A stretch of 40,448 nt of DNA from Elusimicrobiota bacterium (GCA_016218495.1 JACRDU010000072.1:1-40448), one strand, 5' to 3'. Numbered from the stretch's first letter, positions 1 through 8,396 are shown. Translations and numbers: made by a program. The notes: a model not told the origin generated them from the letters alone.

Positions 1-47
1 CAATACCGAGACGCACGATTCTACCGCTTCAGACGTGCAATTCAACC

Positions 48-73
48 GCTCGCAGGCATGTTAGCCTGCGAGC
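48..73. repeat. Perfect inverted repeat, 10-bp arms
   Basis: The arms GCTCGCAGGC and GCCTGCGAGC flank a 6-base loop. The repeat lies downstream of the leftward ATP-grasp gene (stop at 160) and beside a second GC-only inverted repeat at 79-95. No T-run follows on either strand, so it is not a textbook intrinsic terminator. It could still end transcription of the leftward operon or be the edge of a dispersed repeat. Apart from these two hairpins I see nothing in bases 1-159. Confidence 0.5.
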
Positions 74-78
74 CCGGG

Positions 79-95
79 CCCCCCCGCGGGGGGCA
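79..95. repeat. GC-only inverted repeat, 7-bp arms
   Basis: The arms GCCCCCC and GGGGGGC flank a 3-base centre, 5 bases after the 48-73 hairpin. It may act with that hairpin as a transcription end for the leftward gene that stops at 160. There is no T-run, so the role is uncertain. Confidence 0.3.
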
Positions 96-159
96 CGTGT
101 CGTTGGGGGTACAACTCGTCAAAAGTCCGGGAACATGGAGCAAGGAAAGGGCGGGGGGG

Positions 160-1002
160 TCAGTACGAGGCGATGGCCCGGGCGAAGCGCTCGAGGGCGG
201 GCGGCGACTGCGCGAGGAACAAGGACGGCTCGACCAGCTCGAGTTCCATCAGCATCAGGCCCCCGTCTTCGGCCCGGGCCACGTCCACCCGGGCGTAGAG
301 CAGGCCCTCGCGCCGGGGGGCCAGCACGCGCTCGGCGAAGGCGCGCTCGTCGGCTTCGGGCGAGAGGGCCTGGGACACCGATTCGTCGCCCCCGGCCAGG
401 CGCGGTTGCTTGCGCACGGCATGGGTGAGCTCGCCGTCCACCCAGACCAGGGCGCGCTCGCCGTGGCCGTCCACCGAGCGCACATAGGGCTGCACGAGCA
501 TGTCGCGCGACGGGCAGGTCTCGCGCAGGTAGGCCTCGGCGGCATCGCGCCGGCCGGGCGGGAAGCGGCGCGCGCCGTAGGAGGCGGCGCCCACGCGGGG
601 CTTGACCACGAGGTCCTCCCAGGGGACCCCGTCCAGGGAGGGCCAGGCCCCGCGCTGGAAGGGGCGCGTGGGGATGATGGGCACGCCCTGCAGGGCCAGC
701 TCCATCAGGTAGGCCTTGTCGCAGTTCCAGGCCATGAGGCGGGGCGGATTGGCGAGGCGGACGGCGGCGGCGGTCCGCTCCAGCCAGGCCAGGAAGTCGG
801 GGAGGGCGTGGATGTAGTTCCAGGTCGAGCGCACCACGCAGAGGTCGTAGCGGGCCGGGTCGTCCGCCGGGTCGTCCCAGGCCAGGGTCTCGGCCTCGAC
901 GCCGAGGGCCCGCAGGGCCCCGAGCAGGCCCGCCTCGTCGTGGTCGGGCTCGGGGAGGGTGCGGCAGGTGGCCAGCGCCACGCGCCTGTTCTTGGGGGCC
1001 AT
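160..1002 (-). CDS. ATP-grasp domain protein (DcsG / RimK-type ligase-like)
   Basis: 280 residues. The N-terminus is a Rossmann-like pre-ATP-grasp region containing VVRSTWNYIH (about residues 56-65). The central part reads as ATP-grasp: a lysine-bearing strand (DLVVKPRVGAASYG), a hinge strand (MLVQPYVRSV) and a metal-binding acidic end (LMLMELELVEPSLFL). This resembles the glutathione-synthetase-fold family that includes cycloserine ligase DcsG. Such enzymes use ATP to join a carboxylate to an amine or thiol through an acyl phosphate. The substrate is not predictable here. The start lies 18 bases after the stop of the upstream gene, without a good Shine-Dalgarno; a weak TTTAGT box sits 6 bases before the ATG. 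No biosynthetic cluster surrounds it. Confidence 0.8.
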   Translation of the reverse strand: MAPKNRRVALATCRTLPEPDHDEAGLLGALRALGVEAETLAWDDPADDPARYDLCVVRSTWNYIHALPDFLAWLERTAAAVRLANPPRLMAWNCDKAYLMELALQGVPIIPTRPFQRGAWPSLDGVPWEDLVVKPRVGAASYGARRFPPGRRDAAEAYLRETCPSRDMLVQPYVRSVDGHGERALVWVDGELTHAVRKQPRLAGGDESVSQALSPEADERAFAERVLAPRREGLLYARVDVARAEDGGLMLMELELVEPSLFLAQSPPALERFARAIASY

Positions 1003-1020
1003 GGGAAGACTAAACCAAAG

Positions 1021-2640
1021 CTAGTGAGGGGGCGGGTAGGGGCGGGGAGAGGTGGGGACCGTCTCCCACTTGGAGCGGTCCATCGGGACGCGGCGGAAGT
1101 AGTCGACGAAGCCGCCGGCCGGGTCGCGGCCGAAGCGGCGGCTCGAGGGGATCTGGGGCAGGCGCACGAAGACCACGGCCTCCAGGTCCTCGGCGATGCG
1201 CTTCTCCAGCGCGGAGAGCTCGCGGCCCAGGGGGTCGGCGCCGTAGGCGCCGGCCAGGCTCAGCAGGTCGCCGCCGATGCTGTCGAAGGCGGCGCGCGGG
1301 TAGAGGTGGGTGGGCTCCTGGCGCAGCATCCGGTAGAGCTCCTCGCGGGTCTTGGGGTCGGTCCCCCCGGCCAGCCCCGCGACGAGCCGGGCGACCAGGG
1401 ACGGGGTGGGGCCCTGCGCCGGGAAGGTCCAGCCGCCCTCGCGCAGCGGGTCGACGATCTGGGCCGTGCAGGGGCTCAAGGTGCGGTCGTACTTGATGCG
1501 GTGGGCGTAGTAGTCCGCGTAGCGCCGTTTGAAGGCCTCCGAGAACTCCAGGGGGACGCGGGCGTCCTTCATCACCATCACCAGCATGTAGGTCGGGCGG
1601 TACCAGCTCTGGCCGCTGTTGAGGTCGGCCATGTACTTGTCCATCGGCACCATGCCGGCCACGATGCCCTTCTCGCTGACGGAGTCCATGTCGTAGAAGT
1701 TGTCGAACATCCAGTCGGCCATGCTCCCGCCCGGGCCGACCCTTCCGGTGAAGAGGCTGAAATGCCCGGCCAGCGACTCGTCGTCGTCGCCCTGGGCGCC
1801 GTTGAGCATGAAGCCCATCACGGGCTTGCCTTCCCAGGCCCGGCCCGCGCCGGGGCGCTCCCACAGGAGCTTGGTCTGGAACTCCCCGCGGGCGCCGCCC
1901 TTGTCGGCGGCGATGAGGCCGTCGATGCCGGACAGCGTGCCGGCGTCGGCGGCGGCCAGGCCGGACGGGTCGAGGCGGAAGTCCTCGGGCCACAGGGTGC
2001 GGGCCACCAGAGTGCGCACGCCGCGCAGCTCGACGAACTCGCCGCGGATGCGCACGGTGCGCCCGCGCAGGTAGGCGAGGCTCGAGGCGTCGAAGACGGA
2101 GCGGTTGGAGGGCAGCCGGTCGGCCAGCGCGAGGGCGACGACGGAGCCGTCCTCCAGCGTCGCCGAGCGGCCGTCGGCCGAGAGGCGTGCCCCCCGCACC
2201 AGCTCGGGGGAGCCCAGCCAGACGACGCCCTCGGGCCCGGTCTTCGGGGTGGCGATGACCTCGTCGAGGAAGTACCATTTCCCCTCGCGCGTCCCGCGGC
2301 AGGCCTCGCAGCGGCCCGTGCCCAGCTCGAAGTCCGATTCGGGGTAGAGGCCGATGAAGCCGTCGCTGACGCCTCGCGCGGGCCGGGGCGCGGAGGGGGC
2401 CGGCGTCCGGGGCGCTACCGGGGGGGCTCCGCGTTCCAGGGCGGCGGGGCCGGCCGCGCCGTCGGGCGCCTCGGCCCGGACGGGGAGGGGCGCGGCGCGT
2501 CCCGCGCGGCTGCCGTCGAAGACGGCCGGGGCCGCCGCCGGCGCGCGCGCGTCGAGCAGGGTTCCCAGCACGGCGTCGGAGGACCAGGCCGGGGCTGCGA
2601 GGGCCAGAAGGACGGTTAGGGCGCGGGTCGTCGGGCGCAC
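1021..2640 (-). CDS. Secreted protein of unknown function
   Basis: 539 residues from a GTG start. I chose this start because a TATAAT box with an upstream TG ends 10 bases before it and because a clear signal peptide follows (RPTTRALTVLLALAAPAWS). A Pro/Ala-rich linker runs to about residue 90. The folded part begins near a CEAC motif (CEACRGTREGKWYFLDE), a possible metal or disulfide site, and has many Trp/Tyr residues. I do not recognise a family. It is probably periplasmic or exported and may share a transcript with the ATP-grasp gene 18 bases downstream. A longer reading frame extends upstream to 2880 but would overlap the DUF971 gene and bury the signal peptide. Confidence 0.7.
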   Translation of the reverse strand: MRPTTRALTVLLALAAPAWSSDAVLGTLLDARAPAAAPAVFDGSRAGRAAPLPVRAEAPDGAAGPAALERGAPPVAPRTPAPSAPRPARGVSDGFIGLYPESDFELGTGRCEACRGTREGKWYFLDEVIATPKTGPEGVVWLGSPELVRGARLSADGRSATLEDGSVVALALADRLPSNRSVFDASSLAYLRGRTVRIRGEFVELRGVRTLVARTLWPEDFRLDPSGLAAADAGTLSGIDGLIAADKGGARGEFQTKLLWERPGAGRAWEGKPVMGFMLNGAQGDDDESLAGHFSLFTGRVGPGGSMADWMFDNFYDMDSVSEKGIVAGMVPMDKYMADLNSGQSWYRPTYMLVMVMKDARVPLEFSEAFKRRYADYYAHRIKYDRTLSPCTAQIVDPLREGGWTFPAQGPTPSLVARLVAGLAGGTDPKTREELYRMLRQEPTHLYPRAAFDSIGGDLLSLAGAYGADPLGRELSALEKRIAEDLEAVVFVRLPQIPSSRRFGRDPAGGFVDYFRRVPMDRSKWETVPTSPRPYPPPH

Positions 2641-2650
2641 GGAGGCCCAG

Positions 2651-2659
2651 ATTATATCA
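2651..2659 (-). promoter_or_regulatory. Extended -10 promoter (TGATATAAT)
   Basis: Consensus TATAAT preceded by TGA, ending 10 bases before the GTG of the 539-residue secreted protein. The predicted leader is only about 3 bases. No convincing -35 is visible. Confidence 0.6.
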
Positions 2660-2675
2660 CGGGCCCGAACGGGCC

Positions 2676-2987
2676 TCAGGCTTTGGGGGCGCAGCAGGGG
2701 CAGAGCGCGCGCAGGGCCTCGAAGGTGTAGATGCCCGAGCCGTGCCCGTCCGAGAACTGGAAGGCCACGGCGTAGTTCCCGACCAAGGTTGCCTTGCCGG
2801 CCTTGAGGTCGGCGGGCACGGATTCCGGGTCCAGGATGCGCCGTCCGGTGAACTCGTCGCGGCAGCCCGCGCAGCGGCATTCCTGGCGCAGGGTACGGAA
2901 GGAGTATTCGCTGACATGCCCGCCCTCCCAGCGGATGCGGAAGAACTCGTCGCGGACCTTCTCCAGCCTCTCGGGGGTGGGGAGCAT
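2676..2987 (-). CDS. DUF971 / GBBH-like N-terminal domain protein
   Basis: 103 residues, covering the whole small domain. Features match the DUF971 family (the N-terminal zinc-binding domain of gamma-butyrobetaine hydroxylase, found free in bacteria): an FRIRWEGGH start, a Cys pair in QECRCAGCRDE (about residues 35-45), a W/Y-rich beta core (GNYAVAFQFSDGHGSGIYTF) and a second Cys pair in CPCC near the end. The four cysteines probably bind one zinc or take part in Fe-S handling. Free-standing copies are often linked to Fe-S or Mrp contexts, but no such gene is next to it here. A TATAAT box ends exactly 6 bases before the ATG, predicting a leaderless transcript. Confidence 0.88.
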   Translation of the reverse strand: MLPTPERLEKVRDEFFRIRWEGGHVSEYSFRTLRQECRCAGCRDEFTGRRILDPESVPADLKAGKATLVGNYAVAFQFSDGHGSGIYTFEALRALCPCCAPKA

Positions 2988-2993
2988 GCCCCT

Positions 2994-2999
2994 ATTATA
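2994..2999 (-). promoter_or_regulatory. -10 box TATAAT, leaderless spacing
   Basis: Perfect TATAAT with a 6-base gap to the ATG of the DUF971 gene, so the A of ATG sits at the expected +1. Confidence 0.65.
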
Positions 3000-3096
3000 G
3001 GAAAGGATGTGACCACCCTAAGGCCCAGGAGGCGTTGGGCCGCTTGCCTCGGGGCGGCTGGGCCCTTCGCCCCTTCGGGCCGATCCGGTTCTCCGG

Positions 3097-3102
3097 TACC
3101 AT
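3097..3102 (+). promoter_or_regulatory. -10 box TACCAT, near-leaderless spacing
   Basis: TACCAT ends 7 bases before the ATG at 3110. It supports that start over the longer in-frame reading from 3035. Confidence 0.45.
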
Positions 3103-3109
3103 CCGAGTG

Positions 3110-6040
3110 ATGAAGGCCGCCCTCAACCGCGTCCTGGCCTTGGCCGTGGGGCTCACCACGGCCTTCCCCCCGTCGCTGTTCGCGCAGGTGGTCTCGGCGC
3201 CCGTGCGGGCCGGTAGCGTCGTCCAGGCCGTTCCGGCGCCTTTGGGCGCGCCCGCCCTGACCCCTTCGGCCGGAGCGTCCTTTTCCGCGCCGAATCTGGC
3301 CTCAGGCCTCCCGGCCGCCCCTTCCCTATTACCCTCTCCCGCCATCCAGGCTCCGTCCGCGGCCAAGGCCCTCCCCGCGGCCGTCGCCGCGGCCGGGATG
3401 CCTGTCGCCCGGACCGCCATCACCCCCGCCTCCGCGCGCGAAGGCCTGCGCACGGCGGTCAATGCGGTGGCGGGCGACGAGAAGGCGGGACGCGAGAAGC
3501 CGGGCCTCGCCGCCCTCGGCGCGGACGCCGAGGCCCCGCGTTCCGATGCTTCGGCCCAAGAGCAGAGCGCCTCGGCCGAGCGCTTCTTCAACCAGAAGGC
3601 CGGGATCCTCTTCGGCGTCTATGAGGCGGAGGACGTCTCCCCGCTGGCGGCCTTCGAGGCCGCCGCGGCGGGCAAGGGCCGCGGACGCAAGAAGGAGACC
3701 CCCCCGCCCCCGGACCCCAAGATCCCGGCGCGGACGCTGACGTTCAACGGGACCGAGTTCCCCTCGGTCGCCTTCCGTCCGGACCGTCCCGTCGGGCCCC
3801 TGATCGTCGCCGCCGTAAACGCCGCCAAGACCTCCATCGACATCGCCCTCTACGAGTTCCGCAACAAGGACATCCTGACGGCGCTGCGCGCGGCGAAGGC
3901 GCGCGGGGTGAAGATCCGGGTCATCGTGGACTTCGGGAACACCTTCCCGTCCAAGCGAGAGGGGTCGAGCTACTGGCCGAGCCGTTCCCTGGAGCTCCAG
4001 TCGATGATCTCGGAAGGCTTCGACGTCACCATCCTGCGCGGCACCGAGCGCTGGGGCATCGCCCACAACAAGCTGGCCGTCTTCGACGGCTCCTTCGGGC
4101 TCTTCGGCTCCTACAACTGGTCTTACACCTCGGAAGAGAACCACTTCGAGAACGCGGTCTTCACCGACGACAAGAGGCTCCTCGGCGGCATGCAGGCCTA
4201 CTGGGACTGGATGCGCTCGCTGAGCGTCCCGTTCGCCCAGGCGCGCGAGCGCGCCTGGCCGCAGACGGTCCCGACGCCCCCCAAGGACCCGGCCCCGTCC
4301 ATCGGGTTCAACGGCGAGGCCCTCCCGGCCTATGCGTTCTCTCCCGACGCATCCATCGAGGACCTGGTCGCGCGCGCGCTGGGCGCGGCCAAGAAGACCA
4401 TCGACGTCTCGATGTTCACGCTGACCTCGCCCAAGGTGGTGCGGGCCATCGCGGCCGCCAAGGCCCGGGGCGTGAAGGTCCGGGTGCTGGCCGACAAGTC
4501 CCAGTACGGCCAGGACTTCATGAAGAAGTTCGTCGACTGGCTGGCCTGGAACAAGATCCCGGTCAAGCTCCTGGCCGGTCCCAACGAGGACGGCCCGGAG
4601 TACGCCGAGAAGAACCATAACAAGCTGGCCATCCTCGACGGGCGCCTGGTCATGACCGGCTCGACGAACTGGACCAAGAGCGGCTTCGTGACGAACTTCG
4701 ACGGCCTCTATTTCCTGGACAACGCCAAGGACGCGGCGTCCTTCACGGCCTTCTTCGACGACATGTTCAAGGCCCGCGGCGCCGAGCGCGTCGTCCCGCC
4801 CGCCTCGGAGCCCGCGCTCCCCACCGACGAGGAGGTCCTCGAGGGCCTGCGCGGGACGCCGCAGCCCCTGCCTCCGGCCCCGACGTGGGGGCCGCTGCCC
4901 GAAGCGCGCCAGGTCGCCTTCAATGGGGAGACCCTGCCCTCGGCCGCCGTGCGGCCGGTCCACCCGGTCAAGGACATCCTGGTCAAGGCCATCGACGCCT
5001 CGAAGGAGTCCATCGAGCTGGCCCTCTACGAGTTCAACCTCGAGGACATCCTGGCGGCCCTCAAGCGCGCCAAAGCCCGGGGCGTGAAGGTCCGGGTCAT
5101 CATCGACTACAACAAGGCCTTCCCCAAGGGGCGCTACACCGACGGCGAGGAGCGCGAGCGCAACCCCAACGTCCAGGCCCTCTTCGACGAGTTCGACACG
5201 ACCGTCCTGCGCGGCACGCGCCTGCCCGGCATCATGCACAACAAGATCGCCATCTTCGACGGCAAGCTGGTCGAGTACGGCTCCTACAACTGGGCGTTCA
5301 CGGCCGAGAACCACCATTTCGAGCACATCCAGTTCACCGACGATGCCAAGCGCGTGGCCTTCTACCGCAAGGTCTGGGACTGGATGCGCACCTACTCCCA
5401 GCCGGAGAAGAAGGCCGAGGAGCACGACTGGGCCGGGGAGCGCCCGGCCGGGGCCCCGGTCGACGAGGACCTGGCCGTCGAGGTGAACGGCACGAAGCTC
5501 CCCCGGCAGGTCTTCTCGCCGCAGGGCTTGGTCGAGGACACGGTCGTCAAGGCCATCAGGGCGGCCAAGGTCTCGGTCGAGGTGGCGATGTTCAGCTTCT
5601 ACTCGGTGCGCATCGCCGAGGAGCTGCTGGCGGCCAAGCAGCGGGGCGTCAAGGTCAGCCTGGTGCTGGACCGGATGCAGTCGAAGCTCATGAAGCTCGA
5701 CGACTGGTTCGCCTACCACGACTTCGATGTGCGCATCCTGGGCGGCCCCAACCCCTACGACAACGTCTACTTCGAGAAGAACCACAACAAGTTCGTCCTG
5801 GTGGACGGCAAGGTCCTCGGCGCCGGCTCCTACAACTACACCTCCAACGCCGAGACGAACTCCTACGAGAACGTCAGCTTCACGTCCGACGCGGCCGACG
5901 TGGCGTTCTTCATGGCCTACTTCCGGATGCTCTTCGAGAACGGCTGGAAGCCGATGAAGCCCAAGGCCCCTCCGGAGGGCCTGCCCGCCGCCTCCGAGTT
6001 CTTCTCGCCCGAGCGCTTCGAAGAACTCGCCCGTCGATAA
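3110..6040 (+). CDS. Secreted protein with four phospholipase-D (HKD) domains
   Basis: 976 residues. A signal peptide (MKAALNRVLALAVGLTTAFP) is followed by an Ala/Pro-rich linker to about residue 205. Four PLD-like domains come next, each with H-x-K-x4-D: H319/K321/D326, H503/K505/D510, H710/K712/D717 and H892/K894/D899. Each is followed by a G-S-x-N-W/Y strand. All four domains keep H, K and D. Each begins with an FNG/VNG strand, and domains 1 and 3 resemble each other, as do 2 and 4. So a two-domain enzyme was duplicated. PLD enzymes need two HKD motifs per active site, so this chain may hold two. The substrate could be phospholipid, nucleic acid or another phosphodiester. The export signal favours an extracytoplasmic target. 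The start was chosen from the signal peptide and the -10 spacing. Confidence 0.9.
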   Translation: MKAALNRVLALAVGLTTAFPPSLFAQVVSAPVRAGSVVQAVPAPLGAPALTPSAGASFSAPNLASGLPAAPSLLPSPAIQAPSAAKALPAAVAAAGMPVARTAITPASAREGLRTAVNAVAGDEKAGREKPGLAALGADAEAPRSDASAQEQSASAERFFNQKAGILFGVYEAEDVSPLAAFEAAAAGKGRGRKKETPPPPDPKIPARTLTFNGTEFPSVAFRPDRPVGPLIVAAVNAAKTSIDIALYEFRNKDILTALRAAKARGVKIRVIVDFGNTFPSKREGSSYWPSRSLELQSMISEGFDVTILRGTERWGIAHNKLAVFDGSFGLFGSYNWSYTSEENHFENAVFTDDKRLLGGMQAYWDWMRSLSVPFAQARERAWPQTVPTPPKDPAPSIGFNGEALPAYAFSPDASIEDLVARALGAAKKTIDVSMFTLTSPKVVRAIAAAKARGVKVRVLADKSQYGQDFMKKFVDWLAWNKIPVKLLAGPNEDGPEYAEKNHNKLAILDGRLVMTGSTNWTKSGFVTNFDGLYFLDNAKDAASFTAFFDDMFKARGAERVVPPASEPALPTDEEVLEGLRGTPQPLPPAPTWGPLPEARQVAFNGETLPSAAVRPVHPVKDILVKAIDASKESIELALYEFNLEDILAALKRAKARGVKVRVIIDYNKAFPKGRYTDGEERERNPNVQALFDEFDTTVLRGTRLPGIMHNKIAIFDGKLVEYGSYNWAFTAENHHFEHIQFTDDAKRVAFYRKVWDWMRTYSQPEKKAEEHDWAGERPAGAPVDEDLAVEVNGTKLPRQVFSPQGLVEDTVVKAIRAAKVSVEVAMFSFYSVRIAEELLAAKQRGVKVSLVLDRMQSKLMKLDDWFAYHDFDVRILGGPNPYDNVYFEKNHNKFVLVDGKVLGAGSYNYTSNAETNSYENVSFTSDAADVAFFMAYFRMLFENGWKPMKPKAPPEGLPAASEFFSPERFEELARR

Positions 6041-6041
6041 C

Positions 6042-6050
6042 TGCTATCAT
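6042..6050 (+). promoter_or_regulatory. Extended -10 promoter (TGCTATCAT)
   Basis: TATCAT with upstream TGC, 2 bases after the preceding stop codon and 11 bases before the ATG at 6062. The predicted leader is about 5 bases. It would drive the five-gene operon 6062-9930. Confidence 0.5.
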
Positions 6051-6061
6051 CGGGTCTCAAG

Positions 6062-7192
6062 ATGTCCTGGCGGGCCCCGCTACTCCTCCCGGTCCTCTGC
6101 TCCGGTTTCTACTGGGTCCTGGTGACCGTGTGCCTGGCCTGGTTCCTGCGCCGCCGCGCGGCGCCCGCCTGGGCCAAGCCCCCCCGGGTCTCGCTGATAA
6201 AGCCGCTGTGCGGCGTGGAGCGCGGGCTCGAGGAGAACCTGGCCACGGCCCTGGCCCAGGACTACCCTGACTACGAGGTGGTCTTCTCCCTGCAAGACGA
6301 GGCCGACCCGGCGCGCGCGGTGGCCGAGCGGCTGCGGGCCCGCCGCCCCGACCTGGTGAAGGTGGTGGTCGACCCGGCCTGCGCGGGCCCCAACGGGCGC
6401 CTGTGCAACATCCTCACCGCCACCAAGCGCGCCGACGGGGAGGTGCTGGTCTACTCCGACTCCGACATGCACCTGGACCCCGGCTACCTGAGGGCCATAA
6501 CGGCCCCGCTGTCCGACGCGCAGGTGGGCGTGGCCTGCACCCTGTACCGCGCCTGGCGACCGCGGGGCTTCTTCGAGACCCTGGAACTCCTGTCCCTCAA
6601 CGCCGAGTTCGTGCCCTCGATGGTCTTCGCGACGGTCACCGGGGCCTCCGCGGCCTGCCCCGGCGCCTCCCAGGCCCTGCGCCGCGAGACCCTCGAGCGC
6701 ATCGGAGGGCTGGAGCCGATGGCCGATACCCTGGTCGAGGACTTCGAGCTGGGGACGGCGGTGCTGCGCGCCGGCCTGCGCATCGCCTTCGTCCCGCATG
6801 TGGCCCGCACCGGCATCGACCTGCGCTCGTGGCGGGATTGGTGGCGCCATCAGCTCTATTGGGACCAGAACACGCGCGCGGCCAGCCCCGCGGGATTCTT
6901 CTTCACCTGGCTCGTGCGCGGGGTCCCCTTCGCCGTGCTCTATGCGCTGCTGGGGGGCTTCTGGGGCGCGGGCATCGTCACCGTGACCCTGGCCGCGCGC
7001 CTGGCCACCGGGGCGGCCAACGCGTGGCTGCTGGAGGATGCCGACGGAATGCGTGCCCTGTGGGCGCTGCCGCTGCGCGACCTGGCGGGCCTGGCCACCT
7101 GGTTCGCCGCCCTATCCGGCCGCACGGTCCATTGGAAGGGCCGGGTCTTCACTCTGGTCGGCAACCGCATGGTCGAGGCGTCCAAGCCGTGA
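6062..7192 (+). CDS. hpnI-like: Membrane glycosyltransferase, HpnI / GT21-like
   Basis: 376 residues. The N-terminal membrane segment is about residues 5-28. A GT-A catalytic domain follows, with the family marks SLIKPLCGVERGLEENL, a DxD in VYSDSDMHLDP and the catalytic-base region ADTLVEDFELG. The usual QxxRW-type motif appears as RHQLYWDQNTR. C-terminal membrane segments follow (about 285-320 and 340-355). Known relatives are ceramide glucosyltransferase and HpnI, which adds N-acetylglucosamine to bacteriohopanetetrol. It probably transfers a sugar from a nucleotide donor to a membrane lipid on the cytoplasmic face. The stop overlaps the next gene (GTGA). No hopanoid cyclase or other hpn gene lies in the window, so the lipid acceptor is unknown. 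Confidence 0.85.
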   Translation: MSWRAPLLLPVLCSGFYWVLVTVCLAWFLRRRAAPAWAKPPRVSLIKPLCGVERGLEENLATALAQDYPDYEVVFSLQDEADPARAVAERLRARRPDLVKVVVDPACAGPNGRLCNILTATKRADGEVLVYSDSDMHLDPGYLRAITAPLSDAQVGVACTLYRAWRPRGFFETLELLSLNAEFVPSMVFATVTGASAACPGASQALRRETLERIGGLEPMADTLVEDFELGTAVLRAGLRIAFVPHVARTGIDLRSWRDWWRHQLYWDQNTRAASPAGFFFTWLVRGVPFAVLYALLGGFWGAGIVTVTLAARLATGAANAWLLEDADGMRALWALPLRDLAGLATWFAALSGRTVHWKGRVFTLVGNRMVEASKP

Positions 7193-8025
7193 CGCGCCTC
7201 GTCGTCACGGCCGACGATTTCGGGCTGAGCCCGCAGGTGAACGCGGCCGTGGCGCGGGCCCGGCGCGACGGCATCCTCACCGCGGCCAGCCTCATGGTGG
7301 GGGCACCCGCCTGGAAGGAGGCCGTGGCGCTGGCCGAGGCCGACCCGGGCCTGCGGGTCGGGCTGCACCTCGTGCTCGTACACGGGCGGCCCGTGCTGGA
7401 CCCCGGGCTCATCCCCGACCTGGTCGACGCGCGCGGCCGCCTGCGCACGGACATGGCCGCCGTCGGCGCCGCGATCTTCTTCTCCGCGCGCGTGCGCCGG
7501 CAGGCCGAGGCCGAGTGCCGCGCGCAGTTCGAGCGCTTCGCCGGGACGGGGCTGGCGTTCGACCATGTGAACGGGCACAACCACTTCCACATCCACCCCA
7601 CCGTCGCCGGCATCGTCGCGCGGCTGGCGCGGGAGTTCCGCGTCCCCGCCGTGCGGGTCCCGGCCCAGCGCTGGAGCGGCCTCCCGGCCGCCCAGGCCGG
7701 CACGGCCCTGCTGATGGCTCCCTGGACCGCCGCCGCCCGCCTGCGCTTCCACGCCGCGGGACTGGCCACCAACGACGAGCTGCACGGCCTCTTCGAGACG
7801 GGCGCGATGGACGAAACGGCCTGGCTGCGCGTCGCCGGCCGCCTGCGGCGCGGCGTCACCGAGGTGTACTGCCACCCCGCCACGGAATCCTCCGGAGTGC
7901 TGGCCGACGAGATGCCCGGCTACCGCCATGCCGACGAGCTGGCGGCCCTGCTCTCCCCGCGCGTGCGCGAGGCGCTGGAACGGGCCGGGGTCCGGCGGAT
8001 GGCGTTCGCGGAGGCGGTGCGTTGA
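7189..8025 (+). CDS. hpnK-like: YdjC / HpnK-like polysaccharide deacetylase family protein
   Basis: 278 residues from a GTG that overlaps the previous stop (GTGA). Motifs of the YdjC family are intact: TADDFGLSPQVN at the N-terminus (metal-binding Asp), the His cluster in FDHVNGHNHFHIHPTV (about residues 124-139) and EVYCHPATES (about 223-232). These enzymes are metal-dependent carbohydrate deacetylases. HpnK de-N-acetylates the GlcNAc added by HpnI. Position directly behind an HpnI-like transferase makes the same two-step reaction likely: transfer of an N-acetyl sugar, then removal of the acetyl group to give a positively charged amino-sugar lipid. The exact substrate is inferred. Confidence 0.87.
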   Translation: MTRLVVTADDFGLSPQVNAAVARARRDGILTAASLMVGAPAWKEAVALAEADPGLRVGLHLVLVHGRPVLDPGLIPDLVDARGRLRTDMAAVGAAIFFSARVRRQAEAECRAQFERFAGTGLAFDHVNGHNHFHIHPTVAGIVARLAREFRVPAVRVPAQRWSGLPAAQAGTALLMAPWTAAARLRFHAAGLATNDELHGLFETGAMDETAWLRVAGRLRRGVTEVYCHPATESSGVLADEMPGYRHADELAALLSPRVREALERAGVRRMAFAEAVR

Positions 8026-8396
8026 TCCGGGCGACCGTCGTGCTGTGGGCGGCGATGCTGGCCTCGAGCCTCTCGAACGTCCTCACCTCGCGCGGGATGC
8101 GGGCGCGCGGCCCGCTCGAGGACTATTCCCCCGGGCATCTGCTGCGCTGGGGCTGGGGGTCGGTCACCGACAAGTGGGTGCTGCTCGGCCTCGTCGCCGG
8201 CGCGGCGAACTTCCTGCTCTGGCTCGTGGTGCTGTCGTGGGCGGACGTCAGTTGGGCCCTGCCGATGAACGCCGTCGAATACGCCGTGACGGCCCTGATG
8301 GCCATGTGGTTCCTCAAGGAGCGCGTCGCGCCGCGGCGCTGGGCCGCCATCGGGCTCATCGTGGCCGGGGTGGGCTGCGTGATGGGGTCCTGGTGA
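8022..8396 (+). CDS. Half-size SMR/EamA transporter subunit A (ArnE/ArnF-like)
   Basis: 124 residues. The TTG start overlaps the previous stop (TTGA). It keeps the first membrane helix intact, whereas the next ATG (8055) would cut into it. Four membrane helices are evident, with the signature ANFLLWLVVLSWADVSWALP and a C-terminal WAAIGLIVAGVGC helix. Size and motifs fit the small multidrug resistance/EamA half-transporter family, which includes ArnE and ArnF, the heterodimer thought to flip undecaprenyl-phosphate-aminoarabinose. It is clearly paralogous to the next gene, so the two probably form a heterodimer that moves the glycolipid made by the upstream enzymes. Confidence 0.8.
   Translation: MIRATVVLWAAMLASSLSNVLTSRGMRARGPLEDYSPGHLLRWGWGSVTDKWVLLGLVAGAANFLLWLVVLSWADVSWALPMNAVEYAVTALMAMWFLKERVAPRRWAAIGLIVAGVGCVMGSW

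Noticed and set aside
58-2619. Long plus-strand open frame (853 codons)
   Set aside because: It is antisense to the ATP-grasp gene and the secreted protein, is extremely rich in Gly/Ala/His/Val, and shows no motif. Such frames are a by-product of high GC.
3329-5785. Long minus-strand frame opposite the PLD gene
   Set aside because: Composition is biased (Val/Leu/Asp/Gly/Arg) with no domain. The plus strand has four intact HKD domains.
3720-5900. Internal repeats in the PLD gene considered as a repeat array
   Set aside because: They are diverged coding repeats of the HKD domains with no regular spacer structure; not CRISPR.
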